Shown: piece after piece, positions 5,736 to 12,269 of the stretch
How positions within the stretch are numbered: position 1 is the first letter of the stretch
Layout: the number at the start of each line of letters is the position of its first letter
NCBI GenBank assembly: GCA_903903715.1
Contig: CAIUZX010000055.1
Span: 1 to 12,269 of the forward strand
From: an uncultured Caulobacterales bacterium
GTDB taxonomy: Bacteria; Pseudomonadota; Alphaproteobacteria; Caulobacterales; Caulobacteraceae
Direction: 5' to 3'
Length of the DNA stretch: 12,269 nucleotides
The notes under the pieces: generated by a model
The model's input: only the letters and a program-made list of their open reading frames with translations
Database searches by the model: none
What the model was told of the DNA's origin: nothing
Position numbers and translations under genes: made by a program

Positions 5736-8540
5736 ATGTCCAGCCTTTCCGCCTTGCTCGCCATCGCCCTGTCGTCAGCGGCGCCGACCTACGTCCCCAC
5801 GGGGGCGGCCATCACGCCGGAGGCGGCGCCGGGGGCGGTGTTCCAGACCCTGAACCCTGGGGTGGCGGAGTTGCCGGACTATGTGGTGGGACAGGCGGCC
5901 AACCTCTCCATCTCGCCGGACGGGCGCACCCTCGCCATCCTCACCAGCGGCTTCAACCGCAACCGGGACGCCAAGGGCAAGGTGGTGCTCGCCGCCTCGA
6001 CGGAGTTCGTGTTCCTCTACGACATCTCGGGCGAGAAGCCGGTCAAGACCGACGTGCTCAGCCTGCCCAACAGTTTCCTCGGTCTCGCCTGGTTGAAGGA
6101 CGGGGGAAAGATCTACGCCTCTGGCGGCGTGAACGACACAGTGGCGACCTTCGCGCGGGGAAGCGATGGTCACTTTGCGACGAAGGGGACGATCGCCCTT
6201 GGCCACAAGACCGGGCTTGGTCTGCACGTGCAGCCGTCCCCTGCGGGCCTCGCCATCAGCCCGGACGGCGCGCGGCTGCTGGTCGCCAACTTCCAGAATG
6301 ACAGCGTCAGCCTGATCGACACCCACACCGACACGGTGGTGCGGGAGCTCGATCTTCGCCCCGGCGCCGCCAGCGCCGCCGACCACGGTCGCTCCGGCGG
6401 AACCTTCCCGAGAGCGGTGCAGTTTGTCGGCTCGGGCAAGGCATATGTCTCCAGCCCCCGGGACCGCGAACTGGTGGCGCTCAGCCTCGACGCCGCCGGT
6501 GAGCTGCGCGTGGCGCGGCGGATCAAGGTCGCTGGTCAGCCGAACGAGATGACCGTCAACGCGGCGGGCTCGCGGCTCTATACGTCCCTCGACAACACGG
6601 ATCGGGTCGCGGTGATCGATACGGCGAGCGATCGCGTGATCGAGACCTTCTCCACGACCGCCCCTCCGGGCCTACTCGCCACCAAGCACAGGTTCGGCGG
6701 CGCAGGCGCGAACGGTCTCGCCCTGTCACCGGACGGCAAGACGCTGCTCATCTCCAATGGCGGGGAAAACGCCGTGGCGGTCGCTGCCCTGTCGCCGGTC
6801 GCCATGGGCGGCCCTGTCCCGAAAGCCGCGCCGAAAGCTGACAAGGACGATGACGATGCGGCGGATGCGGCCCGCTCGCACGTGGTCGGCCTGATCCCGA
6901 CCGGCTGGTATCCGACGGCGGTGGCCATGCGCCCGGACGGCAAGCAGATCTATGTGATCAACGGTAAGAGCGACCCGGGCCCCAATGTCGGCGCCTGCCG
7001 CGGCAACCCGTCGGTCGCCAAGGAGACCTGCGCCGGCGCGAACGCCTATGTGTGGCAGCTTGAAAAGGCGGGCTTTTTGACCCTGCCCACGCCGTCGCCG
7101 GCGACACTGGGTCAGCTCACCCGCCAGGTGGCCGAGAACAACCGCTTCGTGGCCAAGCCGGATCCCTCTGACCTCGAGACCATGGCCTTCCTGAAGGCGC
7201 ACATCCGCCACGTGATCTACATCGTGAAGGAAAACCGCACCTATGATCAAGTGCTGGGCGACCTGCCGAACGCCAATGGCGATCCGAAGTTGACGCTTCT
7301 TCCCCGTCCGATCTCTCCCAACCACCATGCGCTGGCGGAGCGGTTCGTGACCCTCGACAACTTCCTCGACAGCGGGGAGAGCTCCAACACCGGTTGGAAC
7401 TGGTCGACGGCGGCGCGCACGACGGATCATACGGAGCGGGAAGCTCCGGTGAACTATGCGGCGCGCGGGCTGCAGTACGACCAGGAAGGGTCGAACCGCA
7501 ATGTGAATATGTCCTATGCGACCAGTGCGGAGCGGCAGAAGGCTAACCCACTGTCGCCTGCGGATCCCGATATCCTGCCGGGCGTCCATGACGTCGCCGC
7601 GCCCGACGGACCTGATGGCCGGGCGGAGCAGGGCTATATCTGGGACGCGGCTCTGGCCAAGGGCCTGTCCGTGCGCAATTACGGCTTCTACGAGGACCTC
7701 GCGCGCTATGACGCTTCGGCGGGCGTGGGCGCGATCCCGCTGGAGCGGGAGCCGTGGAAGACAGGTCTCATCGTGGCCTTCCCGACCAAGGCGTCGCTGC
7801 ACGGGGTGAGCGATCCTTATTTCCGCAGCTTTGACCAGGCCTTCCCGGACTATTGGCGGTTCCAGGAATGGAAGCGCGAGTACGACGCCTTCGCCGCCAA
7901 GGGCGAGGCGCCGGCGCTGACCCTTCTTCGGATCAATCACGACCACTTCGGCTCCTTCAAGGACGCGATCGACGGGATCGACACGGTCGAGACCCAAATG
8001 GCGGATAACGACTACGCCTTCGGCCTCGTGGCGGAGGCCGTCGCCAAGGGCCCGTTCGCCAAGGACACGCTGATCTTCTCCGTCGAGGACGATGCGCAGG
8101 ACGGCGCCGACCACGTCAACGCCCACCGCTCCATCGCCTATGTCGTCGGGCCTTACGTTAAGCAGGGCGCGGTGGTGTCGAAGCGCTACACCACGGTCAA
8201 CATGATCCGCACCATCGTGGATGTTTTAGGGCTAGATCCCCTCGGCCTGAACGACGCCATGGCCGAGCCCATGACGAAGGTGTTCGATACGAGCGCTTCG
8301 ACCTGGACGTACAAGGCCGTCGTGCCGAACATCCTGCGCACGACCAAGCTGCCCCTGCCGCAGGCGGAGACCGCTTGCCTCGCCAAGCCGCGGCATTCGG
8401 CGGACTATTGGGCCAAGGCCATGGCGGGACAGGACTTCTCGTCCGAGGACAAGCTGGACACGCAGGCGTTCAACCGCGCGCTCTGGGCCGGGCTGAAGCC
8501 GACGACCCGGACGGTCAGCGATATGGGCGGTTGCCGCTAA
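5736..8540 (+). CDS. Exported YncE-like beta-propeller fused to a phosphoesterase (alkaline phosphatase superfamily)
   Basis: A 934-residue two-part protein. Residues about 40-400 form a beta-propeller of YncE/YVTN repeats: several blades read SPDG-x-x-L or RPDG-x-x-IYV followed by VAVIDT- or SLIDT-like strands. Residues about 490-860 are a phosphoesterase of the alkaline phosphatase superfamily: HVIYIVKENRTYDQVLGD (E499, N500, D504), DSGESSNTGWNWST, and the metal-site block VEDDAQDGADHVNAHR with D785, D786, D792, H793 and H797. Substrate is unknown; periplasmic hydrolysis of a phospho- or phospholipid ester is a family-level guess. The N-terminus is a short hydrophobic signal (LSALLAIALSSAA) without the usual basic residues; no other in-frame start exists after the TGA at 5673. 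An acidic insert (DKDDDD, near 370) links two blades. The Shine-Dalgarno is weak. The stop overlaps the convergent gene by 4 bp. Confidence 0.9.
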   Translation: MSSLSALLAIALSSAAPTYVPTGAAITPEAAPGAVFQTLNPGVAELPDYVVGQAANLSISPDGRTLAILTSGFNRNRDAKGKVVLAASTEFVFLYDISGEKPVKTDVLSLPNSFLGLAWLKDGGKIYASGGVNDTVATFARGSDGHFATKGTIALGHKTGLGLHVQPSPAGLAISPDGARLLVANFQNDSVSLIDTHTDTVVRELDLRPGAASAADHGRSGGTFPRAVQFVGSGKAYVSSPRDRELVALSLDAAGELRVARRIKVAGQPNEMTVNAAGSRLYTSLDNTDRVAVIDTASDRVIETFSTTAPPGLLATKHRFGGAGANGLALSPDGKTLLISNGGENAVAVAALSPVAMGGPVPKAAPKADKDDDDAADAARSHVVGLIPTGWYPTAVAMRPDGKQIYVINGKSDPGPNVGACRGNPSVAKETCAGANAYVWQLEKAGFLTLPTPSPATLGQLTRQVAENNRFVAKPDPSDLETMAFLKAHIRHVIYIVKENRTYDQVLGDLPNANGDPKLTLLPRPISPNHHALAERFVTLDNFLDSGESSNTGWNWSTAARTTDHTEREAPVNYAARGLQYDQEGSNRNVNMSYATSAERQKANPLSPADPDILPGVHDVAAPDGPDGRAEQGYIWDAALAKGLSVRNYGFYEDLARYDASAGVGAIPLEREPWKTGLIVAFPTKASLHGVSDPYFRSFDQAFPDYWRFQEWKREYDAFAAKGEAPALTLLRINHDHFGSFKDAIDGIDTVETQMADNDYAFGLVAEAVAKGPFAKDTLIFSVEDDAQDGADHVNAHRSIAYVVGPYVKQGAVVSKRYTTVNMIRTIVDVLGLDPLGLNDAMAEPMTKVFDTSASTWTYKAVVPNILRTTKLPLPQAETACLAKPRHSADYWAKAMAGQDFSSEDKLDTQAFNRALWAGLKPTTRTVSDMGGCR

Positions 8541-9877
8541 ACGTTTGAGGGAGCCAGCGCGTCCTGGAAGCGGACGGGCTGGCCGCGGGCGGGCAGGATG
8601 ACCTCACCCTCCCGCATCACGGTCGCGCCGCGGATGATGGTCAGCATGGGAAAGCCCGTGACGGTCATCTCGTCGAACGGGGTCCAGCCGCAGCGGCTCA
8701 GCATGTCTTCGTGGCGCAGGGTGCGCTTCGCCTTCAGGTCGACGACCGTCAGGTCGGCGTCGTACCCCTCGGCCATCCGGCCCTTGCCCGCGATCCCGAA
8801 CACGCGCTGAGGACCGTGACTGGTGAGGTCGACCAGACGCTCCAGCGTCAGCCGTCCGTGCGTGACATGATCCAGCATGACCGGCAGCAGGGTCTGCACG
8901 CCGGGCATGCCCGAGGGTGAGGCGGGATAGGGCCGCGCCTTTTCCTCCTTGGTGTGGGGGGCGTGGTCCGAACCGAGCACGTCCGCAACGCCGTCGGTGA
9001 TCCCGCGCCACAGTCCCGCCTGATGCGCCGCGCCGCGGATCGGCGGGTTCATCTGGGCAAAGCCCTTCAGGCGCTCATAGGCTTCAGGTGCGGTCAGGGT
9101 GAGATGTTGCGGCGTCACCTCGACGCTCGCCACATCCTTGTGGTGGCTGAGGAATTCGATTTCCTCGGCGGTGGTGACGTGCAGCACGTGGATGCGCTTG
9201 CCCGCCGCCCGCGCGAGGCGGACGAGGCGCTCGGTGCTCATCATGGCGCTGGTGGCGTCGCGCACCTCCTCGTGGCTCGTCCAGTCGCCGGTGCGGGCGA
9301 GGGGGCGCCGCTCCGCCAGACGATACTCATCCTCGGAGTGGAAGGCGGCGCGGCGGTTGATGTGGGCGAGCACCGAGGCCACCCCGGCGTCGTCGGCCAC
9401 CAGGAGCGTTCCGGTGGAGGCGCCCATGAACACCTTGATCCCGCAGCAGCCGGGCAGGCGTTCCAGATCCCCCAGCATCGACGCGTTCTCATGCGTGCCG
9501 CCGACGTAGAAGGCGTGATCGCAGGCCATGCGCCGCGCGCGGTTCAGCTTGTCTTCGAGCGCGTCGGCCGTGGTGGTCGTGGGCTCGGTGTTCGGCATCT
9601 CGAAGACGGCGGTGACGCCGCCCATGACGGCGGCGAGCGATCCGGTCTCCAGATCTTCCTTCCATTCGAGGCCCGGCTCACGAAAGTGGACCTGGCTGTC
9701 GATCACCCCCGGCATGATCGTCAGGCCGCGCAGGTCCAGCGTCTCGCCCGCCGAGGCCTGGGCGAGCCAGCCGACCGAAGCCATGCGACCGTTACGAACG
9801 CCGATGTCGGCCTGGCCGCGACCAGAGTGATTCACCACCTCCGCGCCGCGCAGGATCAGATCAAAGGTCTCAGACAC
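8537..9877 (-). CDS. Dihydroorotase-like amidohydrolase (class I) with Q-x-H metal motif
   Basis: A 446-residue cytoplasmic amidohydrolase of the class I dihydroorotase/allantoinase/hydantoinase group. Dihydroorotase interconverts N-carbamoyl-aspartate and dihydroorotate in pyrimidine synthesis. Visible marks are QVHFREPG (62-69), EMPNT (93-97), GIKVFMG with a likely carbamylated K148, H180, H233 (VLHVT), MNPP (276-279) and GSDHAPHTKEEK with catalytic D304. HFREPG, MPNT and DHAPHT favour dihydroorotase over hydantoinase. The first metal ligand of the usual HxH is Gln (Q62); H64 and the others remain. I recall related alphaproteobacterial proteins with the same change, but cannot check. No aspartate carbamoyltransferase gene adjoins it, so it may be a second copy. 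Start is GTG 9877, which overlaps the stop of the upstream glycosyltransferase as GTGTCTGA, indicating translational coupling. Confidence 0.88.
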   Translation of the reverse strand: MSETFDLILRGAEVVNHSGRGQADIGVRNGRMASVGWLAQASAGETLDLRGLTIMPGVIDSQVHFREPGLEWKEDLETGSLAAVMGGVTAVFEMPNTEPTTTTADALEDKLNRARRMACDHAFYVGGTHENASMLGDLERLPGCCGIKVFMGASTGTLLVADDAGVASVLAHINRRAAFHSEDEYRLAERRPLARTGDWTSHEEVRDATSAMMSTERLVRLARAAGKRIHVLHVTTAEEIEFLSHHKDVASVEVTPQHLTLTAPEAYERLKGFAQMNPPIRGAAHQAGLWRGITDGVADVLGSDHAPHTKEEKARPYPASPSGMPGVQTLLPVMLDHVTHGRLTLERLVDLTSHGPQRVFGIAGKGRMAEGYDADLTVVDLKAKRTLRHEDMLSRCGWTPFDEMTVTGFPMLTIIRGATVMREGEVILPARGQPVRFQDALAPSNV

Positions 9878-11234
9878 CTGGGCTCTCGCCGTCTTCAGTG
9901 GGGGAAGGAATCACCGCGGCTGCGGCAGCAGCCTTGGACTGGCGAGCCGCCGTGCGGCGCTTGGGCAGGACCGGCGCGACAATCGGCTCCGACAGATCGA
10001 CCGGCGGGGTGGGCGCAGGCGGCCGAACGGCGATGTCGGCAGGGGCGGCGCGGAACGTCAGCGGCGCCGGTGTCGGCGGCTCAGCCTTGGTCGGACGGAA
10101 CGACGCGGCGCTCATCCCGGAGCGGGACCTTGGGGCGTCGCCCAGCACGCTGGGGTCCCAGTCCGGCGGCGCCGGCCGCGGGGCTTCAGGTTCGGCGGTT
10201 CGCACGAAGGTGATGGGCGTCGGCGGCGGGGCGCGGTCGCCGTGCTCTTCGCGCCAGTCGGCTTCGGACTCGGCGTAGAGGGCGCGGGCCGCCCGCACGA
10301 CCCACTCCACCGGCAGGTCGAGCATGTGGCAGACGGCCTGGTTGAGTTCTGGATCGCTGGCCACGAAGCTTTCAAACTCCCGCGGTCCTCGAAGGGCGCG
10401 AGCGTGGCGACCCCAGGGACCATAGAGCCGGTCGTCGGAGGGGCCGAACAATCCGAGCGTCGGCGTCCCTGCCGCCGCGGCCATGTGCATCAGGCCCGAA
10501 TCGTTGCCGATGAACAGCCGCGCCCGCTTCAGGCAGGCGAAGACGGTGAGGAGATCGGTGCGTCCGACGAGATCGATCAGGCGGTCCCGGGCGATCACCC
10601 GCCGCACGGCTTCCGCCGCCCAGCGGTCGTCCGGGCCGCCGACGACCATCAGCCGTCCGTCGGGCATGGGGCCATTGGGGCCGAGCAGGTCAGCCGCCGC
10701 CACGGCGAAGCGCTCCGCCGGCCAGGTCTTGCCCACCCAGTTGGCCGCTGGTCCGATGGCCAGGATCGGGCCGCCCTGACCTACGATCAGGTCCGCCGCG
10801 GCTTCCGTCTCGGGGGAGGTGTAGATCATCGGCGCCGGAACGACGTCTTCCAGCTTCAGCACCCGGGCGGCTTCCACCACCTTGTGTACGGGAACGCCGA
10901 CAGAGGAGGACGAGCGCTTCAGCGCTCGCTTCTGGGCGCTGAGGAACCGGCTGACCGGCGAATTGCGAAGATCGACGATGAGGCCATAGCGACGGCTCCG
11001 CAGCTTCGCCCACAGGCGCAGCCAGTGCATGCCGTGCTTTTCCTTCGGCAGCGGAATCAGCGCGTCGAGGCCGGGGGTGTCCCGAAACAGCGGCGCGGCG
11101 AGGGGGCCGGCGACGATGGTGAATCGCGCATTGGGCACCTCCTCGATCAGCCGACGCAGCAAGCCGGAGGCCAGCACGGCGTCGCCGATGCGGGTGGAGG
11201 TGATCAGCAGAATCGGGAAGCGGGAGTCTGGCAT
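9870..11234 (-). CDS. Glycosyltransferase family 9 (heptosyltransferase-like) with proline-rich tail
   Basis: A 454-residue protein read on the minus strand from ATG 11234 (AGGG 6 nt upstream). The first 325 or so residues are a GT-B glycosyltransferase of family 9, which in other bacteria adds heptose or related sugars to lipopolysaccharide core at the inner face of the membrane. Marks are RIGDAVLASGLLRRL (15-29, with D18 matching the WaaC catalytic Asp), the sugar-nucleotide region GPAANWVGKTWPAERF (161-176), and LFIGNDSGLMHMAAAAGTPTLG (start 240), whose GNDSGxxH is the family hallmark. The tail (about 334-454) is Pro/Ala-rich, low-complexity and probably disordered, with a basic patch KRRTAARQSK (425-434); standard WaaC/WaaF proteins end near 320-350 residues. 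It is co-transcribed with the dihydroorotase-like gene and divergent from ygfZ. Acceptor and donor sugars are unknown. Confidence 0.9.
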   Translation of the reverse strand: MPDSRFPILLITSTRIGDAVLASGLLRRLIEEVPNARFTIVAGPLAAPLFRDTPGLDALIPLPKEKHGMHWLRLWAKLRSRRYGLIVDLRNSPVSRFLSAQKRALKRSSSSVGVPVHKVVEAARVLKLEDVVPAPMIYTSPETEAAADLIVGQGGPILAIGPAANWVGKTWPAERFAVAAADLLGPNGPMPDGRLMVVGGPDDRWAAEAVRRVIARDRLIDLVGRTDLLTVFACLKRARLFIGNDSGLMHMAAAAGTPTLGLFGPSDDRLYGPWGRHARALRGPREFESFVASDPELNQAVCHMLDLPVEWVVRAARALYAESEADWREEHGDRAPPPTPITFVRTAEPEAPRPAPPDWDPSVLGDAPRSRSGMSAASFRPTKAEPPTPAPLTFRAAPADIAVRPPAPTPPVDLSEPIVAPVLPKRRTAARQSKAAAAAAVIPSPTEDGESPGV

Positions 11235-11346
11235 CTGACCCTTATAGCGCGGAATTCACGGCGTGGGGGCGGCATGACGCATTCTACGTGATCGTCAAGG
11301 TAAAAAATACTGGCGCGATGGCGGTTTGATCGCCACATCTCAGACT
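11235..11346. promoter_or_regulatory. Divergent intergenic region between GT9 gene and ygfZ
   Basis: These 112 bp serve both directions. On the minus strand, TTGACG (complement of 11293-11298) resembles a -35 box, and GCTATAAG (complement of 11242-11249) resembles an alphaproteobacterial -10, but they are too far apart to form one promoter. For ygfZ an A-run (11302-11307) lies about 40 bp before the start. No promoter can be called with confidence. Confidence 0.25.
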
Positions 11347-12174
11347 ATGAGCCACGTTTCGACCGTTCTTCCAGACCGCGCGCTGATCACGATTTCCGGC
11401 GCTGACGCCAGCGACTGGCTCCAAGGGCTGGTGACCCAGACGGTCCCGGCCTTCGGGTCGGCGACGCAGGCGCATTCGGCCTTTCTGACGCCGCAGGGAC
11501 GCGTGCTGGGCGAGATGAACATAGTGGCCGTGGACGACGCCCTCGTGCTCGATGTGGACCGGACGTTTCGCGACGCGCTGATCCCCCGCCTGTCCCTCTA
11601 CAAGCTGCGGGCGAAGGTCGAGATTGCGCCCATCGACGGCGTTGTCATGGCGGGGTGGGGCGGCCCGGCGCCCACGGGCGCCTTCGTTGATCCACGTCTC
11701 GAGACCCTTGGCTGGCGCGCCCTGTCGCCGGTAGCGGGGCCGGGCGGGGCGGATCTGTCGGACTATACGCAGCGGCGTCGGTCGCTGGGGGTGGCCGAGA
11801 TCGCCGCAGACGGGCTGGTCGACCGGGTCTATGCCGTGGAGGCCAACTTCGATCTTCTGAACGGCGTCGACTTCCACAAGGGCTGCTTCATCGGCCAGGA
11901 GACCACCTCCCGCATGTACCGGCGCGGCGGGGCGAAGAACCGCATCCTGCCTTTCACAGGTCCTGCAGACACAGGGGCCGGTGACGAGATCCTGTTCGGC
12001 GAGCTGCGCGCGGGAGAGGTGATCGCCTGTGCGGACGGGGCGGGCCTGGCGCTCATGCGCCTCGACCGGTCCGAAGGCGCCCTGACCGTGCGGGGAGGCC
12101 CGCTCGCCCTCACCCCGCCGCCTTGGATGGCGCCGGTATGGCCCAACTCAGGACACGTTCAGGGGTCTGAATGA
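11347..12174 (+). CDS. ygfZ: YgfZ/CAF17-type folate-binding protein (GcvT fold)
   Basis: A 275-residue cytoplasmic protein related to the T-protein of glycine cleavage. YgfZ (mitochondrial counterpart CAF17/Iba57) binds tetrahydrofolate and supports assembly or repair of certain Fe-S clusters. The diagnostic motif KGCFIGQE is at 178-185, with C180 as the conserved functional Cys. The N-terminal part also fits: DRALITISGADASDWLQGLVTQ (start 10) and FLTPQGRVLGEMNI (46-59). The C-terminal part (about 195-275) is the short beta domain. I chose ATG 11347; an in-frame TTG at 11326 would add seven residues, and neither has a strong Shine-Dalgarno. Neighbouring a dihydroorotase-type gene is an arrangement I recall from other alphaproteobacteria. 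Its stop overlaps an ATG at 12171 (ATGA), a possible start for the next gene. Confidence 0.9.
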   Translation: MSHVSTVLPDRALITISGADASDWLQGLVTQTVPAFGSATQAHSAFLTPQGRVLGEMNIVAVDDALVLDVDRTFRDALIPRLSLYKLRAKVEIAPIDGVVMAGWGGPAPTGAFVDPRLETLGWRALSPVAGPGGADLSDYTQRRRSLGVAEIAADGLVDRVYAVEANFDLLNGVDFHKGCFIGQETTSRMYRRGGAKNRILPFTGPADTGAGDEILFGELRAGEVIACADGAGLALMRLDRSEGALTVRGGPLALTPPPWMAPVWPNSGHVQGSE

Positions 12175-12203
12175 GACGAGGCAAATTCGACCGGGAGATC
12201 TTC

Positions 12204-12269
12204 ATGCATCGTCGAACGCTCATTTCCGTAGCCGTCATCGCCGCCGCGGGTCTTTCGGTAAACGTCGCC
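12204..12269 (+). CDS. Start of an exported protein (signal peptide only)
   Basis: Only 22 codons lie in the window. They encode MHRRTLISVAVIAAAGLSV, a classic export signal: two arginines, a hydrophobic core and small residues. RRTLIS could be a weak twin-arginine signal, but Sec export is equally likely. GGGAGA (12193-12198) is 5 nt before ATG 12204. An in-frame ATG at 12171, overlapping the ygfZ stop as ATGA and preceded by AGGGG, would add 11 residues (MRRGKFDREIF); the downstream start gives the more normal signal peptide. The product cannot be identified from this fragment. It is probably transcribed with ygfZ. Confidence 0.65.
   Translation, partial: MHRRTLISVAVIAAAGLSVNVA

Noticed and set aside
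6726..8126. Minus-strand open frame of 466 residues inside the phosphoesterase gene
   Set aside because: Antisense shadow; the plus strand has the propeller repeats and metal-site motifs.
8954..11291. Two plus-strand open frames (419 and 349 residues) opposite the dihydroorotase-like and GT9 genes
   Set aside because: Both are His/Arg/Gly-rich shadows of well-supported minus-strand genes.

Overview
The window is ordinary high-GC chromosomal sequence, probably from an alphaproteobacterium of the Caulobacter/Brevundimonas/Phenylobacterium type. The clues are the strong third-position GC bias, a MucR/Ros-family regulator, an IorA/IorB molybdenum hydroxylase pair, and a dihydroorotase-type gene next to ygfZ. 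The taxon is an inference from gene content and codon use; no RNA gene is present to settle it.

Layout. (1) 1-274: the 3' end of a tRNA-dihydrouridine synthase (DusB type), then about 100 bp of leader containing a perfect 12-bp palindrome. (2) 377-3072: iorA and iorB, a two-gene operon for a [2Fe-2S] plus molybdopterin oxidoreductase whose large subunit has a twin-arginine lipoprotein-like N-terminus. (3) 3134-3829: an MgtC/SapB-family membrane protein. (4) 3830-4250: an AT-rich spacer leading into mucR (TTG start at 4251), which is followed by a strong GC hairpin. (5) 4891-5259: a small membrane-anchored proline-rich protein of unknown function, convergent with a PilZ-domain protein on the minus strand (5274-5603). 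(6) 5736-8540: a large exported YncE-like beta-propeller fused to a phosphoesterase domain. (7) 11234 down to 8537, minus strand: a family 9 glycosyltransferase with a long proline-rich tail, overlapping by 8 bp a class I dihydroorotase-like amidohydrolase. (8) 11347-12174: a divergent YgfZ/CAF17 folate-binding protein, then the first codons of another exported protein at the right edge.

How the genes relate. Only iorA-iorB and the glycosyltransferase-dihydroorotase pair look translationally or transcriptionally coupled. The remaining genes are mostly independent units: tRNA modification, envelope and surface regulation (MucR, PilZ, GT9), pyrimidine-type amidohydrolase chemistry, and Fe-S maintenance (YgfZ, which could in principle support Fe-S enzymes such as IorA). 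I see no insertion sequence, phage, CRISPR array, tRNA, rRNA or toxin-antitoxin module.

I do not see a clearly new multi-gene system. The best points for a second look are the MucR protein, whose zinc-finger ligands are half replaced and whose C-terminus carries an AT-hook-like PRGRPPK motif; the AT-rich DNA in front of it; the Q-x-H substitution in the dihydroorotase metal site; and the long disordered tail on the GT9 enzyme.
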